The notes beneath the pieces are model-generated. The model made no database searches and was not told the origin of the DNA. It saw nothing but the letters and a program-made list of their open reading frames with translations. Made by a program: the position numbers and the translations under genes. From Coleofasciculus sp. S288 (GTDB lineage: Bacteria; Cyanobacteriota; Cyanobacteriia; Cyanobacteriales; Coleofasciculaceae), in contig JAIUYC010000084.1 of the NCBI GenBank assembly GCA_020216575.1, positions 1 to 9,346 of the forward strand: a stretch of DNA of 9,346 nucleotides. The letters are read 5' to 3'. Numbering within the stretch: the first letter of the stretch is position 1; the number at the start of each line of letters is the position of its first letter. This document shows, in pieces, positions 1 to 5,379 of this stretch.

Positions 1-14
1 AATAGATAAGAATC

Positions 15-863
15 TCACTTCGTCGGCACGACAAACACGGGTATCCCACGATTTGAGTCTGGGGCAGGTGCAGGAGGGGGTGGTGGAGTTTGAGGGCGTG
101 TTGCAGGGCTTTCTTCCTCTGGGATACTCTCCTCTAGTGGGGGCGTTGTTGGCACGATATCCTCTGGCGCTAATGATGCGGGTGCAGGAGGAGGCGGCAG
201 GGGTTGAGAGTTAGCAGGAGAGGGAGTTCCAGCGCCTGGTCGGGTAAAATCAAATTCCCTTAAAGGAGCCTCTGGCTGAGTCTGAGGGCTGGTACTAACG
301 GCTGGTGTTGCCGGAGCATCTGAATCAATGGTGAGATAGATATGACCTAATGCTCTGCCTTGATACATTCTTCTCGTAAACCGCCACCCTGGATCGAGAA
401 CAATTTTCATAAAGCCATCGCTTATGCCTCCGGTTCTGCCAATTTCAATAGGGGGTGCATTGCGGTTGCGAGTGTTAGTGCCAACTAGCACCAGTTCCCC
501 CTTACGCTCAACAACTCGGAGGATGTAGTCTAAGCCCAGATCTTGATCGCTCATGCGGATGGAATACCCATTACTGTCAGTACTGCGTCCACAAATGCCC
601 GTAAAGTCAAAATTCAACAGTAGAGGCTCTACAACAACTGGGTTGCTACCGCTTTCACTCCAGCAAGGCCGCCGATCTGAAAGTTGTTCGATAATCAGCA
701 GTTGATGCTTCTTCTCCCCAAAAGGTGCGGCGACAGCAATGAAATTATCGGTGTTAACTTCGACGTTATCAAACGTACCCGCACGGGTCGGACTTAAACG
801 TCCGAACGTGAACAAAGATGCTGTAGCCAGCACGCCGATTGGGAGCCATCGTGAAATGTTCAT
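15..863 (-). CDS. DUF3747-like secreted protein with proline-rich C-terminal tail
   Basis: This is a 282-residue protein. An N-terminal signal peptide is clear: MNISRW, then a hydrophobic stretch at about residues 8-20, then a likely cleavage after SPTRA (residue 28). Export to the periplasm or beyond is therefore expected. Residues 29-180 form a compact domain beginning GTFDNVEVNTDNFIAVAAP, with two cysteines (C67 and C91) that could form a disulfide. I recognise this opening and the 'FDFTGICGRSTDSNGYSIR' stretch as typical of the cyanobacterial DUF3747 family, whose function is unknown. Residues 185-270 are low-complexity and rich in Pro, Ala and Glu (runs PLPPPPAPA and PPPPPAPAP), probably a flexible linker or cell-wall-spanning segment. 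The last 12 residues are again hydrophobic (GIPVFVVPTK). The ATG at 863 is supported by the signal peptide directly after it. No Shine-Dalgarno site is visible. The gene stands alone. The family call rests on recall of the motif pattern. Confidence 0.8.
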   Translation of the reverse strand: MNISRWLPIGVLATASLFTFGRLSPTRAGTFDNVEVNTDNFIAVAAPFGEKKHQLLIIEQLSDRRPCWSESGSNPVVVEPLLLNFDFTGICGRSTDSNGYSIRMSDQDLGLDYILRVVERKGELVLVGTNTRNRNAPPIEIGRTGGISDGFMKIVLDPGWRFTRRMYQGRALGHIYLTIDSDAPATPAVSTSPQTQPEAPLREFDFTRPGAGTPSPANSQPLPPPPAPASLAPEDIVPTTPPLEESIPEEESPATRPQTPPPPPAPAPDSNRGIPVFVVPTK

Positions 864-985
864 AGAGGTTGAGACAAAGACGCTAATGCCTGCATTTTAT
901 TAGACGCTCAGCGAGCAAAAATAGCTCCCCGCTAAAAAAGTTGAAGGTTTAATGTTATACCAAGCTGCGAGCAAACATAGTACTC

Positions 986-1021
986 GACGCGGAGAGGGGG
1001 GAGAGGGGGAGACGCGGAGAG
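986..1021. repeat. G-rich direct repeat (GACGCGGAGAG twice)
   Basis: The 11-mer GACGCGGAGAG occurs at 986-996 and 1011-1021. Between the two copies lies a strongly purine-rich stretch with runs of six and five G. The GACGCGGAGAG/GGGGAGA vocabulary is one I associate with dispersed low-complexity intergenic repeats in cyanobacterial genomes. The plus strand could in principle form G-rich structures. No gene function is implied. Confidence 0.6.
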
Positions 1022-1091
1022 TTTTGTAAAGGCATCCCCGTGTCCCCATGTCAAATACCACGACTCAGATCTTGCACCAGTGACATTATCC

Positions 1092-1232
1092 GCCAGGGGT
1101 TTAAACCCCTGGCTCACAGCTCAAGTCGTCTAAAGAGGACTGGATAAGAGTTTCAGTCCATTGAAATGGACTTGAGAAATTGCTTGGCGGTTGAAACCGC
1201 AGCTACACAAACGAAACCCGCCTACGCGGGTT
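1092..1232. repeat. Cluster of five adjacent palindromes (REP-like intergenic repeat)
   Basis: Five hairpin-forming units follow each other within 141 bases. A perfect 22-bp palindrome lies at 1092-1113, centred on GTTTAAAC. An 18-base near-palindrome at 1124-1141 has 8-base arms with one mismatch. A perfect one at 1155-1172 has arms AGTCCATT/AATGGACT. The unit at 1187-1200 has arms GCGGTT/AACCGC, and the unit at 1215-1232 has arms AACCCGC/GCGGGTT around a 4-base loop. The last four have tiny loops of 2-4 bases. The order and wording of the units (GTTTCAGTCC, then AACCGC, then AACCCGCCTACGCGGGTT) resemble repeated intergenic elements I associate with cyanobacterial genomes. This could be a non-autonomous mobile element or a structured transcript. 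Confidence 0.65.
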
Positions 1233-1237
1233 CAAGT

Positions 1238-1245
1238 GCGATCGC
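1238..1245. repeat. HIP1 core octamer GCGATCGC (one of ten or more in the window)
   Basis: The palindromic octamer GCGATCGC occurs here and at 2348-2355, 2377-2384, 4842-4849, 5357-5364, 6201-6208, 6820-6827, 7798-7805, 8381-8388 and 8777-8784. Such over-representation is the signature of HIP1 (highly iterated palindrome) in many cyanobacteria and is the main clue to the host. Copies lie both inside genes and between them. Confidence 0.85.
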
Positions 1246-1307
1246 TGGCTAGAAGGTTGAGATACAGGCTATCTCTATAATTAGAGTTAGCTCTTCATGT
1301 CTGTGCT

Positions 1308-1370
1308 ATGTCTGTGACAGAATTACTGCCAACTCTGCAAAAGCTGTCTCGTGCTGAGCTACAGGAATAA
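1308..1370 (+). pseudogene. Antitoxin-like N-terminal remnant (20 codons)
   Basis: An ATG at 1308 opens a 20-codon frame, MSVTELLPTLQKLSRAE followed by LQE and a TAA. The first 17 residues closely resemble the start of a family of small cyanobacterial proteins, often found next to toxin genes, that continue into a longer helix (typically ...LSRA-D/E-KLRLMQFL...). Here the resemblance stops after SRAE. That is the point where the sequence becomes homologous to the upstream region of the intact UPF0175 gene (repeat from 1358). The natural reading is the 5' stub of an antitoxin-like gene joined to another gene's leader by recombination. The family resemblance is from memory, and a functional 20-residue leader peptide cannot be excluded. 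Confidence 0.5.
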
Positions 1371-1434
1371 TCCTATGACTACTCGGCAGATTGTGATTAA
1401 CGTGCCAGAATCAGTGTTGCAGGCTGAAAATACT
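1358..1434. repeat. 77-bp direct repeat, left (truncated) copy
   Basis: Positions 1358-1434 match 2424-2500 in the same orientation at 72 of 77 positions by my alignment, with five substitutions and no gaps. The repeat covers 17 bases of leader, including the Shine-Dalgarno-like AGGA, plus the first 20 codons of the UPF0175 gene. Similarity ends abruptly on both sides. The right edge lies two bases before the stop codon of the minus-strand immunity-like gene. Confidence 0.9.
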
Positions 1435-1440
1435 GCCTAA
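1375..1440 (+). pseudogene. Truncated 5' copy of the UPF0175 antitoxin gene
   Basis: The frame from ATG 1375 encodes 21 residues, MTTRQIVINVPESVLQAENT then A, followed by TAA. The first 20 residues are identical to the intact antitoxin that begins at 2441, and the AGGA ribosome site at 1363-1366 is also copied. The rest of the 83-residue protein, including the helix-turn-helix-like core and the downstream toxin gene, is absent. The TAA stop overlaps the last codon (TAG on the opposite strand) of the immunity-like gene. It could be expressed as a short peptide, but it lacks everything that defines the family, so I call it a gene remnant. Confidence 0.8.
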
Positions 1441-1796
1441 TAGCTAGTTTTCAGAGTATATCCCTGTACTCTAATTGATGGTCGTAGTTCCACTTCTACC
1501 TTAGTTTTAATTTCTTGAATTTCGGGTGCGACTGCAAAAGAAAATTTTCCTTTTTCTATATCAATAATTTCAATAGCTTCAACCCGTTCAAAGGTGAAGG
1601 TTAATAGAGATAAGTGAGAATTTTTTAGGTTAATCTGAACTGACTGCTGAATCACGTCCATCCCAAACCGGAGGGTAGTGCCTGATTCGTCGGTTACTTC
1701 ATAACACCAGTAACCATCGGCTGGATTGGCAATTTTTGGCTCAGTCCAGAATAATTCCAGCATTGTCAGTTCATCAAATTTTTCGCGGAGTTTCAT
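1437..1796 (-). CDS. Small putative immunity protein partnered with the upstream toxin-like gene
   Basis: This 119-residue acidic-to-neutral protein begins MKLREKFDELTMLELFWTEPK and is dominated by alternating hydrophobic residues (TLRFGMDV, SVQINL, LSLLTFTFERVEAIEII, FSFAVAP, VEVELRPSIRVQGYTL), which predicts an all-beta or alpha/beta fold. There is no signal peptide or membrane segment, so it should be cytoplasmic. I do not recognise a named family. It follows the toxin-like gene on the same strand after 51 bases, which is the usual order of toxin then immunity gene in polymorphic toxin loci. The inferred role is therefore to bind and neutralise that toxin. Its stop codon abuts the left copy of the 77-bp repeat, so the gene reaches the very edge of the repeat-bounded cassette. 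A plain hypothetical protein is the alternative. Confidence 0.6.
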   Translation of the reverse strand: MKLREKFDELTMLELFWTEPKIANPADGYWCYEVTDESGTTLRFGMDVIQQSVQINLKNSHLSLLTFTFERVEAIEIIDIEKGKFSFAVAPEIQEIKTKVEVELRPSIRVQGYTLKTSY

Positions 1797-1847
1797 ATTT
1801 AAGACTTACGCAAGCTGTTAATATTCTGAGCATAAGGCAAACCGCTT

Positions 1848-2243
1848 TCAGGTTCCACCCCCGTAAATCTCCGCACTTACAAATCTACGAGTTCCATCGG
1901 GCATCACTTCCCAAGAGCTTTTCACTTTAGCAAATTTTCCTGATGAACCCGCTAAAAGCGACTCGCGTACCTCAATATCTACCTCTGCTATTATCCCATT
2001 CTTGTCTACAAAAGTTCTTGTGAGCCGCTCAACAACGTTGTTGGGAGTTTGAGCCGCTTGCTGAAGATGTTCCTTGACTAATTCTCTTGCTTCTGGAGTA
2101 TTCCACAATCCCAATCGCTGCATCTGCTGTGCATTTTGGATGGCGCGTGGGGTGTTGTGAGAATCGGGTGCTATGTTCTGATTGAAAAGGTAATCGAGTT
2201 TTCGCTGTGGGATATCCATGTCAGTATTGCTAAACGTGGACAT
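1848..2243 (-). CDS. Free-standing polymorphic-toxin C-terminal-like domain
   Basis: This is a 131-residue protein. From about residue 15 onward it reads KLDYLFNQNIAPDSHNTPRAIQNAQQM, then GLWNTPEARELVKEHLQQA, then VRESLLAGSSGKFAKVKSSWEVMPDGTRRFVSAEIYGGG. This pattern (KLDYL..., HN..R, a helix ending in H-L, then V-R-E-S-L-L and a final G-G) resembles the C-terminal toxin regions of large filamentous-haemagglutinin/CdiA-type and other polymorphic toxins as I remember them, where it is fused to long N-terminal delivery domains. Here it is a separate short gene with no signal peptide or delivery domain. Conserved His, Arg and Glu residues in these motifs are candidate active-site positions. The start at 2243 is ATG, and M9 is an alternative. 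The downstream immunity-like gene fits a toxin/immunity pair. It could also be a silent reserve cassette left from a larger toxin gene. Confidence 0.5.
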   Translation of the reverse strand: MSTFSNTDMDIPQRKLDYLFNQNIAPDSHNTPRAIQNAQQMQRLGLWNTPEARELVKEHLQQAAQTPNNVVERLTRTFVDKNGIIAEVDIEVRESLLAGSSGKFAKVKSSWEVMPDGTRRFVSAEIYGGGT

Positions 2244-2423
2244 TACCCACTACCTAATTGCTGCACCTATCCGCAGTGAATCGTATGATACCAGCAATCA
2301 AACCCCTACCGATCACAACTGGCTTTTGAGGTTCGCCCTCAAGGGTAGCGATCGCGTCTTGGTCTGTTTGAGTTAGGCGATCGCTCAATCGTATCTATGA
2401 TCGGGATAGAAAGTCTTCTCCAC
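2244..2423. other. Divergent intergenic region with paired HIP1 sites and a small hairpin
   Basis: This 180-base region separates the minus-strand toxin-like gene from the plus-strand antitoxin/toxin pair, so it should hold promoters for both. Two HIP1 cores lie 29 bases apart (2348-2355 and 2377-2384). A short hairpin at 2323-2345 has arms TTGAGG/CCTCAA around a 5-base loop, extendable with wobble pairs. I see no promoter on either strand strong enough to assign. Confidence 0.45.
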
Positions 2424-2500
2424 GCTACAGGAACAATCCTATGACAACTCGGCAGATTGTGATTAACGTGCCAGAATCAGTGTTGCAAGCTGAAAACACC
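2424..2500. repeat. 77-bp direct repeat, right (intact) copy
   Basis: This is the partner of 1358-1434 in the same orientation. It spans the leader and first 20 codons of the intact UPF0175 gene. The two copies lie 1,066 bases apart and bracket the minus-strand toxin/immunity pair. Confidence 0.9.
2429..2432 (+). promoter_or_regulatory. Shine-Dalgarno site AGGA of the UPF0175 gene
   Basis: AGGA sits eight bases before the ATG at 2441, a good spacing for ribosome binding. It is one of the few clear ribosome sites in the window, and it supports this start. The same element is preserved in the truncated copy at 1363-1366. Confidence 0.6.
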
Positions 2501-2692
2501 GATGCAGATGCCTTTGCTCGTGAATTGTGCATCTTAGCTGCGGTTAAGCTATATGAACTGGGTCGCCTTTCATCGAGTCGAGCGGCTGAACTGGCTGGAA
2601 TGTCGCGGGTTGAGTTTATGACGAATCTGGGACGCTATAAGGTTTTTCCGTTGGAAGCGGAACTACTGGACTTGGAGAGCGATTTTGCCTGA
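2441..2692 (+). CDS. UPF0175 family protein, probable antitoxin
   Basis: This 83-residue protein opens with a beta-strand-like segment (RQIVINVPESVL, residues 4-15). It is followed by a helical region and the family core AVKLYELGRLSSSRAAELAGMSRVEF (residues 34-59), which reads as a helix-turn-helix, and ends YKVFPLEAELLDLESDFA. This matches the UPF0175 family, known mainly as the antitoxin partner of DUF3368 PIN-like toxins in cyanobacteria and archaea. It likely binds the toxin and its own promoter. Its stop lies inside the start of the next gene (8-base overlap), so the two are translationally coupled. The length is normal for the family. The first 20 codons are duplicated about 1.07 kb upstream. 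Confidence 0.88.
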   Translation: MTTRQIVINVPESVLQAENTDADAFARELCILAAVKLYELGRLSSSRAAELAGMSRVEFMTNLGRYKVFPLEAELLDLESDFA

Positions 2693-3167
2693 AGCGATTA
2701 GCAATACTTCACCCTTGTTGTATCTGTATCGGATTAATGCTATCGATTGGCTACCTGAGTTGTTTAATGAAATCTGGACTCCGAACGCAGTAGTGCTTGA
2801 GCTACGAGAAGGACAACAGAGAGGTTATGACGTTCCTGTTCCTAGTGCCTATGCCTGGTTGCAAATTGTTGAGCCACAATCTATCCCACCTGAATTGAAG
2901 ACTCTGGATTTAGGTATGGGTGAAGTTGCAGCCTTGGCACTGGCATTAGAAACTCCTCATCGCATCGTGTTGTTAGATGATGGATTGGCAAGGCGCACGG
3001 CTCAAACTTCCGGCTTAACCGTCTGGGGAACACTTAGGGTTTTATTGGAAGCAAAATCCCAAGGCTTAACTGAGAGCATTACACCACTGGTTGATCGGCT
3101 ACGAGATTCAGGGATGTGGATATCAGAGGATATTCGGAATCGAATTTTAAATCTGGCAGGTGAGTGA
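2685..3167 (+). CDS. DUF3368 family PIN-like toxin
   Basis: This 160-residue protein belongs to DUF3368, a branch of the PIN-domain nuclease superfamily; PIN toxins are usually metal-dependent ribonucleases. Visible features are the N-terminal strand AISNTSPLLYL (residues 4-14), VVLELREG with acidic E39, LGMGEVAALALA with E80, IVLLDDGLARRTAQ with D98/D99, and the family-typical GTLRVLLEAKSQGL (residues 115-128). The end WISEDIRNRIL is also typical. Position 7, where classical PIN domains carry the first metal-binding Asp, is Asn here (SNTSP). I recall this variant from other cyanobacterial members, so it need not mean loss of function. The start is TTG at 2685, within the antitoxin gene. It is chosen because the conserved strand begins at once and no later start would preserve it. 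Confidence 0.85.
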   Translation: MPEAISNTSPLLYLYRINAIDWLPELFNEIWTPNAVVLELREGQQRGYDVPVPSAYAWLQIVEPQSIPPELKTLDLGMGEVAALALALETPHRIVLLDDGLARRTAQTSGLTVWGTLRVLLEAKSQGLTESITPLVDRLRDSGMWISEDIRNRILNLAGE

Positions 3168-3279
3168 AGCGATTACATTTTGGTCTATTCAAGTTATGAG
3201 ATCAAAAGCGATCATTATTGCATTGTTCTAGTAGTGTTAGCCCTGTGCTGATAGCCAAAAATCGATTGCCTTGATGCTG

Positions 3280-4581
3280 TTACTGTAGACTTTCTACTTC
3301 TTTATTTAGTAGCTTTATGGCTTTAGTTGGCATAACTCCATATGGATTGTCAACATCATAGATTTTTATTTTTTTCTTATCCGCAAGAATATTGATAACT
3401 GCATAAGAAGGACTATATGAGTATCCTTGAGAAGCCAATATTTCTGTCACAAAATAGCGTAATCCAATAAAGCCATCTTTGAATCGTTGTTCACATTCAG
3501 TAAGCTGCTTAAGAATTTCATCTTCAGATATGAGTTTATAAGGACGTTTGAGTTGTTCAGATGGCAACTCTTTTCGTTGCTCATTTAATTGACTTCCATC
3601 ACTATCTTGGTTTAGTTCAAGCTCAGTATGTTCATTTATTACCAACTGAGAATTGATGAATTCTGCTTTTTCAGTAGCAATTTTCAGAGCTTCTTTTTCA
3701 GCAATACTAAAAAAAGCTTCATCTATTTTTTCATCAGCATTATTAATAATATTAGTCAATGATTCAAGAATCTCAAAAGTATCCTCTAGATCTTCCTGAA
3801 CAAACAAGTTATTGTGTGCCACTTTATTACGAATTTCAAAGCACCGCTTCCATTTTTTTTCAAAATCTTGCTGCTCAAAATAGTCCTTGAAGTATTTTGC
3901 ATAATTACTTTGTAATTCAGCTTTTAGAGCATCGATCGAGTCTGCTGATTCTATTCTTTTTACTAAATCTTCAACTTTACTGAATGCAGTTTTCTGTTGA
4001 TAAACAATCTCTCCAAGTTCATTAAAATCTATCAATGATACATCAGCATTGATTATTTTGGATTTCGTAAAAACTTTCTCGTTTTCAATGCGAAGCTTTG
4101 CCTTTTCCCGAACTTCAGCATGAACTGTAATATCCCACCAATTTAACCCAATTTTAGTAGTAAAAAATTTTACTACATATCGTCTTAGTAGATTCTCTAC
4201 TTTATTTAAAAGCGGATAAATTTGAATAGCAATATGTGCGGAAACTTCATCATTCAATATTCTTAAATGATTGAAGCCTAAATCTCTAAGATGCTGTAGT
4301 AATCTAAATCTTAATTTCTCTAAAACCTCATATTCACCTTCAACAGTTAAAATGAATGCAGAGGCAAACAAATCACTCACGACTTTGCTTGTGTCTAGCT
4401 TTTGAATAAGTAACTTCACTCCTTTTTTTTCATCACAAAAACCATGAGAATCTTGTAAAATTTTGAGTTCGCTTTCCCAAAGCTGTTCATTGTATGATAG
4501 AGCTTCAATAAATTTTTTTTCATTGCTGAATTTGACCTTTCCTTTCTGGTCAATGCAGAGTACTTCAAATATTAAGGACAT
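3280..4581 (-). CDS. Apea-like HEPN-domain protein with a winged-helix-like C-terminus
   Basis: I place the start at the ATG at 4581 (MSLIFEVLCIDQKG), giving 433 residues. The frame is open to a TTG at 4659, but that codon is part of a good -35 box. In this numbering, residues 105-160 hold a helical region with NKVENLLRRYV and GLNWWDI, as in Apea-like HEPN proteins. The diagnostic HEPN motif R-x4-H is at 251-256 (RNKVAH), the catalytic signature of HEPN ribonucleases. A charged helical linker covers about 260-345. The C-terminus (about 365-422: GLRYFVTEILASQGYS... NPYGVMPTKAIKLL) reads like a small winged-helix domain, perhaps binding nucleic acid. No membrane segment or signal is visible. 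The gene is noticeably AT-rich, with long A/T runs compared with the flanking genes, which fits horizontal acquisition. A likely role is RNA cleavage in stress or phage defence, but no partner is proven. Confidence 0.7.
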   Translation of the reverse strand: MSLIFEVLCIDQKGKVKFSNEKKFIEALSYNEQLWESELKILQDSHGFCDEKKGVKLLIQKLDTSKVVSDLFASAFILTVEGEYEVLEKLRFRLLQHLRDLGFNHLRILNDEVSAHIAIQIYPLLNKVENLLRRYVVKFFTTKIGLNWWDITVHAEVREKAKLRIENEKVFTKSKIINADVSLIDFNELGEIVYQQKTAFSKVEDLVKRIESADSIDALKAELQSNYAKYFKDYFEQQDFEKKWKRCFEIRNKVAHNNLFVQEDLEDTFEILESLTNIINNADEKIDEAFFSIAEKEALKIATEKAEFINSQLVINEHTELELNQDSDGSQLNEQRKELPSEQLKRPYKLISEDEILKQLTECEQRFKDGFIGLRYFVTEILASQGYSYSPSYAVINILADKKKIKIYDVDNPYGVMPTKAIKLLNKEVESLQ

Positions 4582-4630
4582 AACCTCAAATATATATATT
4601 GGTTGGTTAAAAATTGTATAGCAACTAATT

Positions 4631-4659
4631 ATCTTAGTCTGTGAAGTTAGCAATGTCAA
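4631..4659 (-). promoter_or_regulatory. Sigma70-type promoter for the HEPN gene
   Basis: Read on the minus strand, a perfect -35 box TTGACA (4659-4654) is followed by a 17-base spacer and a -10 box TAAGAT (4636-4631, four of six consensus positions). Transcription would begin near 4624, about 43 bases before the ATG at 4581. This supports the shorter coding start. It also suggests that the HEPN gene is transcribed independently of the upstream nuclease genes. A second -10-like string (TACAAT, near 4615) lies just downstream. Confidence 0.55.
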
Positions 4660-4678
4660 GTGAAAGGTTGAAAGTCGC

Positions 4679-5299
4679 TCATTTTTTAAGAGAATGAAAT
4701 GCTTTAAAGGGTGTTGTTAAAATTCCCAAAATCCGACTCACTTCATTAATAAAATAGTCCCGCTTATCAATCCAGACACTTTTATCAACCAACTTCAGAA
4801 ACTTCCAATCTGTTCCCGTCGTTACAGCTCCATAGATACTTGCGATCGCATCTCCATTCCGTTGATTAAATAGTTGGGCTGCAACCATCTCAGCAATACA
4901 CTGCCCTAAGCCAGATTTAATACTTTCATTCTTCGCTTCTGCCAAGGTTACAACCGGAGTCCTAATTTCATAGGCTTCTTTTGAAGCAGTCAGAATATAA
5001 TCGCAATATCCGCTCAAACCTGCTTGCACATCCACATTGAACTCTGAGCCTGAGAAGAAGCCGATTTGAAAATTAAATATTCGCCTAACCTCTAATAAAA
5101 CCGGAGTAATAATTAACTCGGAACGCGCCTTCTCGGTATTGATTGCAGTTGCTAAAAAAACATTCTCTGCTAAGGTGGTTTGAAGATAGGCGCTTGGCAT
5201 AACTTCTGGAGTGTTAGCAAATAAATCGATAGATTCTTCTATCGTTAATCCAAAGGCTTCTCTGACTTTAGTTAAGGTTGTAAAATCACTGTATGCCAT
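4679..5299 (-). CDS. Small PD-(D/E)XK nuclease-fold protein (paralogue 1)
   Basis: This 206-residue protein has no signal or membrane segment. The nuclease-fold signature is an acidic helix residue (E61 in ARSELIITPVLLEVRRIF), then a strand with D100 (GYCDYIL), then LAEAKNESI with E121-A-K123, then Q133 in GLGQCIAEMVAAQLF. The order E...D...ExK...Q is the pattern of PD-(D/E)XK enzymes such as restriction and repair nucleases. The C-terminal part (TDWKFLKLVDKSVWID) matches the layout of the next gene upstream, so the two are distant paralogues. Similar small proteins are common in cyanobacteria and are often loosely labelled restriction endonuclease subunits, but no methylase or helicase gene is present here. 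Whether it is an active nuclease is unknown. Confidence 0.6.
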   Translation of the reverse strand: MAYSDFTTLTKVREAFGLTIEESIDLFANTPEVMPSAYLQTTLAENVFLATAINTEKARSELIITPVLLEVRRIFNFQIGFFSGSEFNVDVQAGLSGYCDYILTASKEAYEIRTPVVTLAEAKNESIKSGLGQCIAEMVAAQLFNQRNGDAIASIYGAVTTGTDWKFLKLVDKSVWIDKRDYFINEVSRILGILTTPFKAFHSLKK

Positions 5300-5379
5300 A
5301 AGCTAGAGCTGTCTAACTTACATCGATTATTATAAGGGGAAAGCTGGATCAAGCTTGCGATCGCACCCCTACTCTCCAC

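Larger units (their letters stand above)
864..1307. other. Non-coding intergenic stretch rich in small repeats
   Basis: I see no credible gene in these 444 bases. The stretch holds the upstream region of the DUF3747-like gene, an AT-rich patch near 895-945, a G-rich direct repeat (986-1021), a cluster of five short palindromes (1092-1232) and a HIP1 core (1238-1245). A 61-codon reading frame on the minus strand (932-1117) runs straight through these repeats and has no family-like sequence, so I leave it out. Confidence 0.7.

Noticed and set aside
932..1117. A 61-codon frame on the minus strand
   Set aside because: It runs through the G-rich repeat and the 22-bp palindrome, has no ribosome site and no family-like sequence. 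It is best explained as chance.
1092..1232. Possible CRISPR array
   Set aside because: The palindromic units differ from one another in sequence and spacing, and there is no constant repeat with unique spacers of uniform length.
1375..1440. Insertion-sequence target duplication as an explanation of the 77-bp repeat
   Set aside because: At 77 bp with five differences the repeat is far longer than target-site duplications, and no transposase or terminal inverted repeats lie between the copies.
4582..4659. A longer N-terminus for the HEPN protein (26 extra residues from TTG)
   Set aside because: The TTG is part of a perfect -35 box with a well-spaced -10 box. The extra residues look like translated leader, and transcription would begin downstream of that codon.
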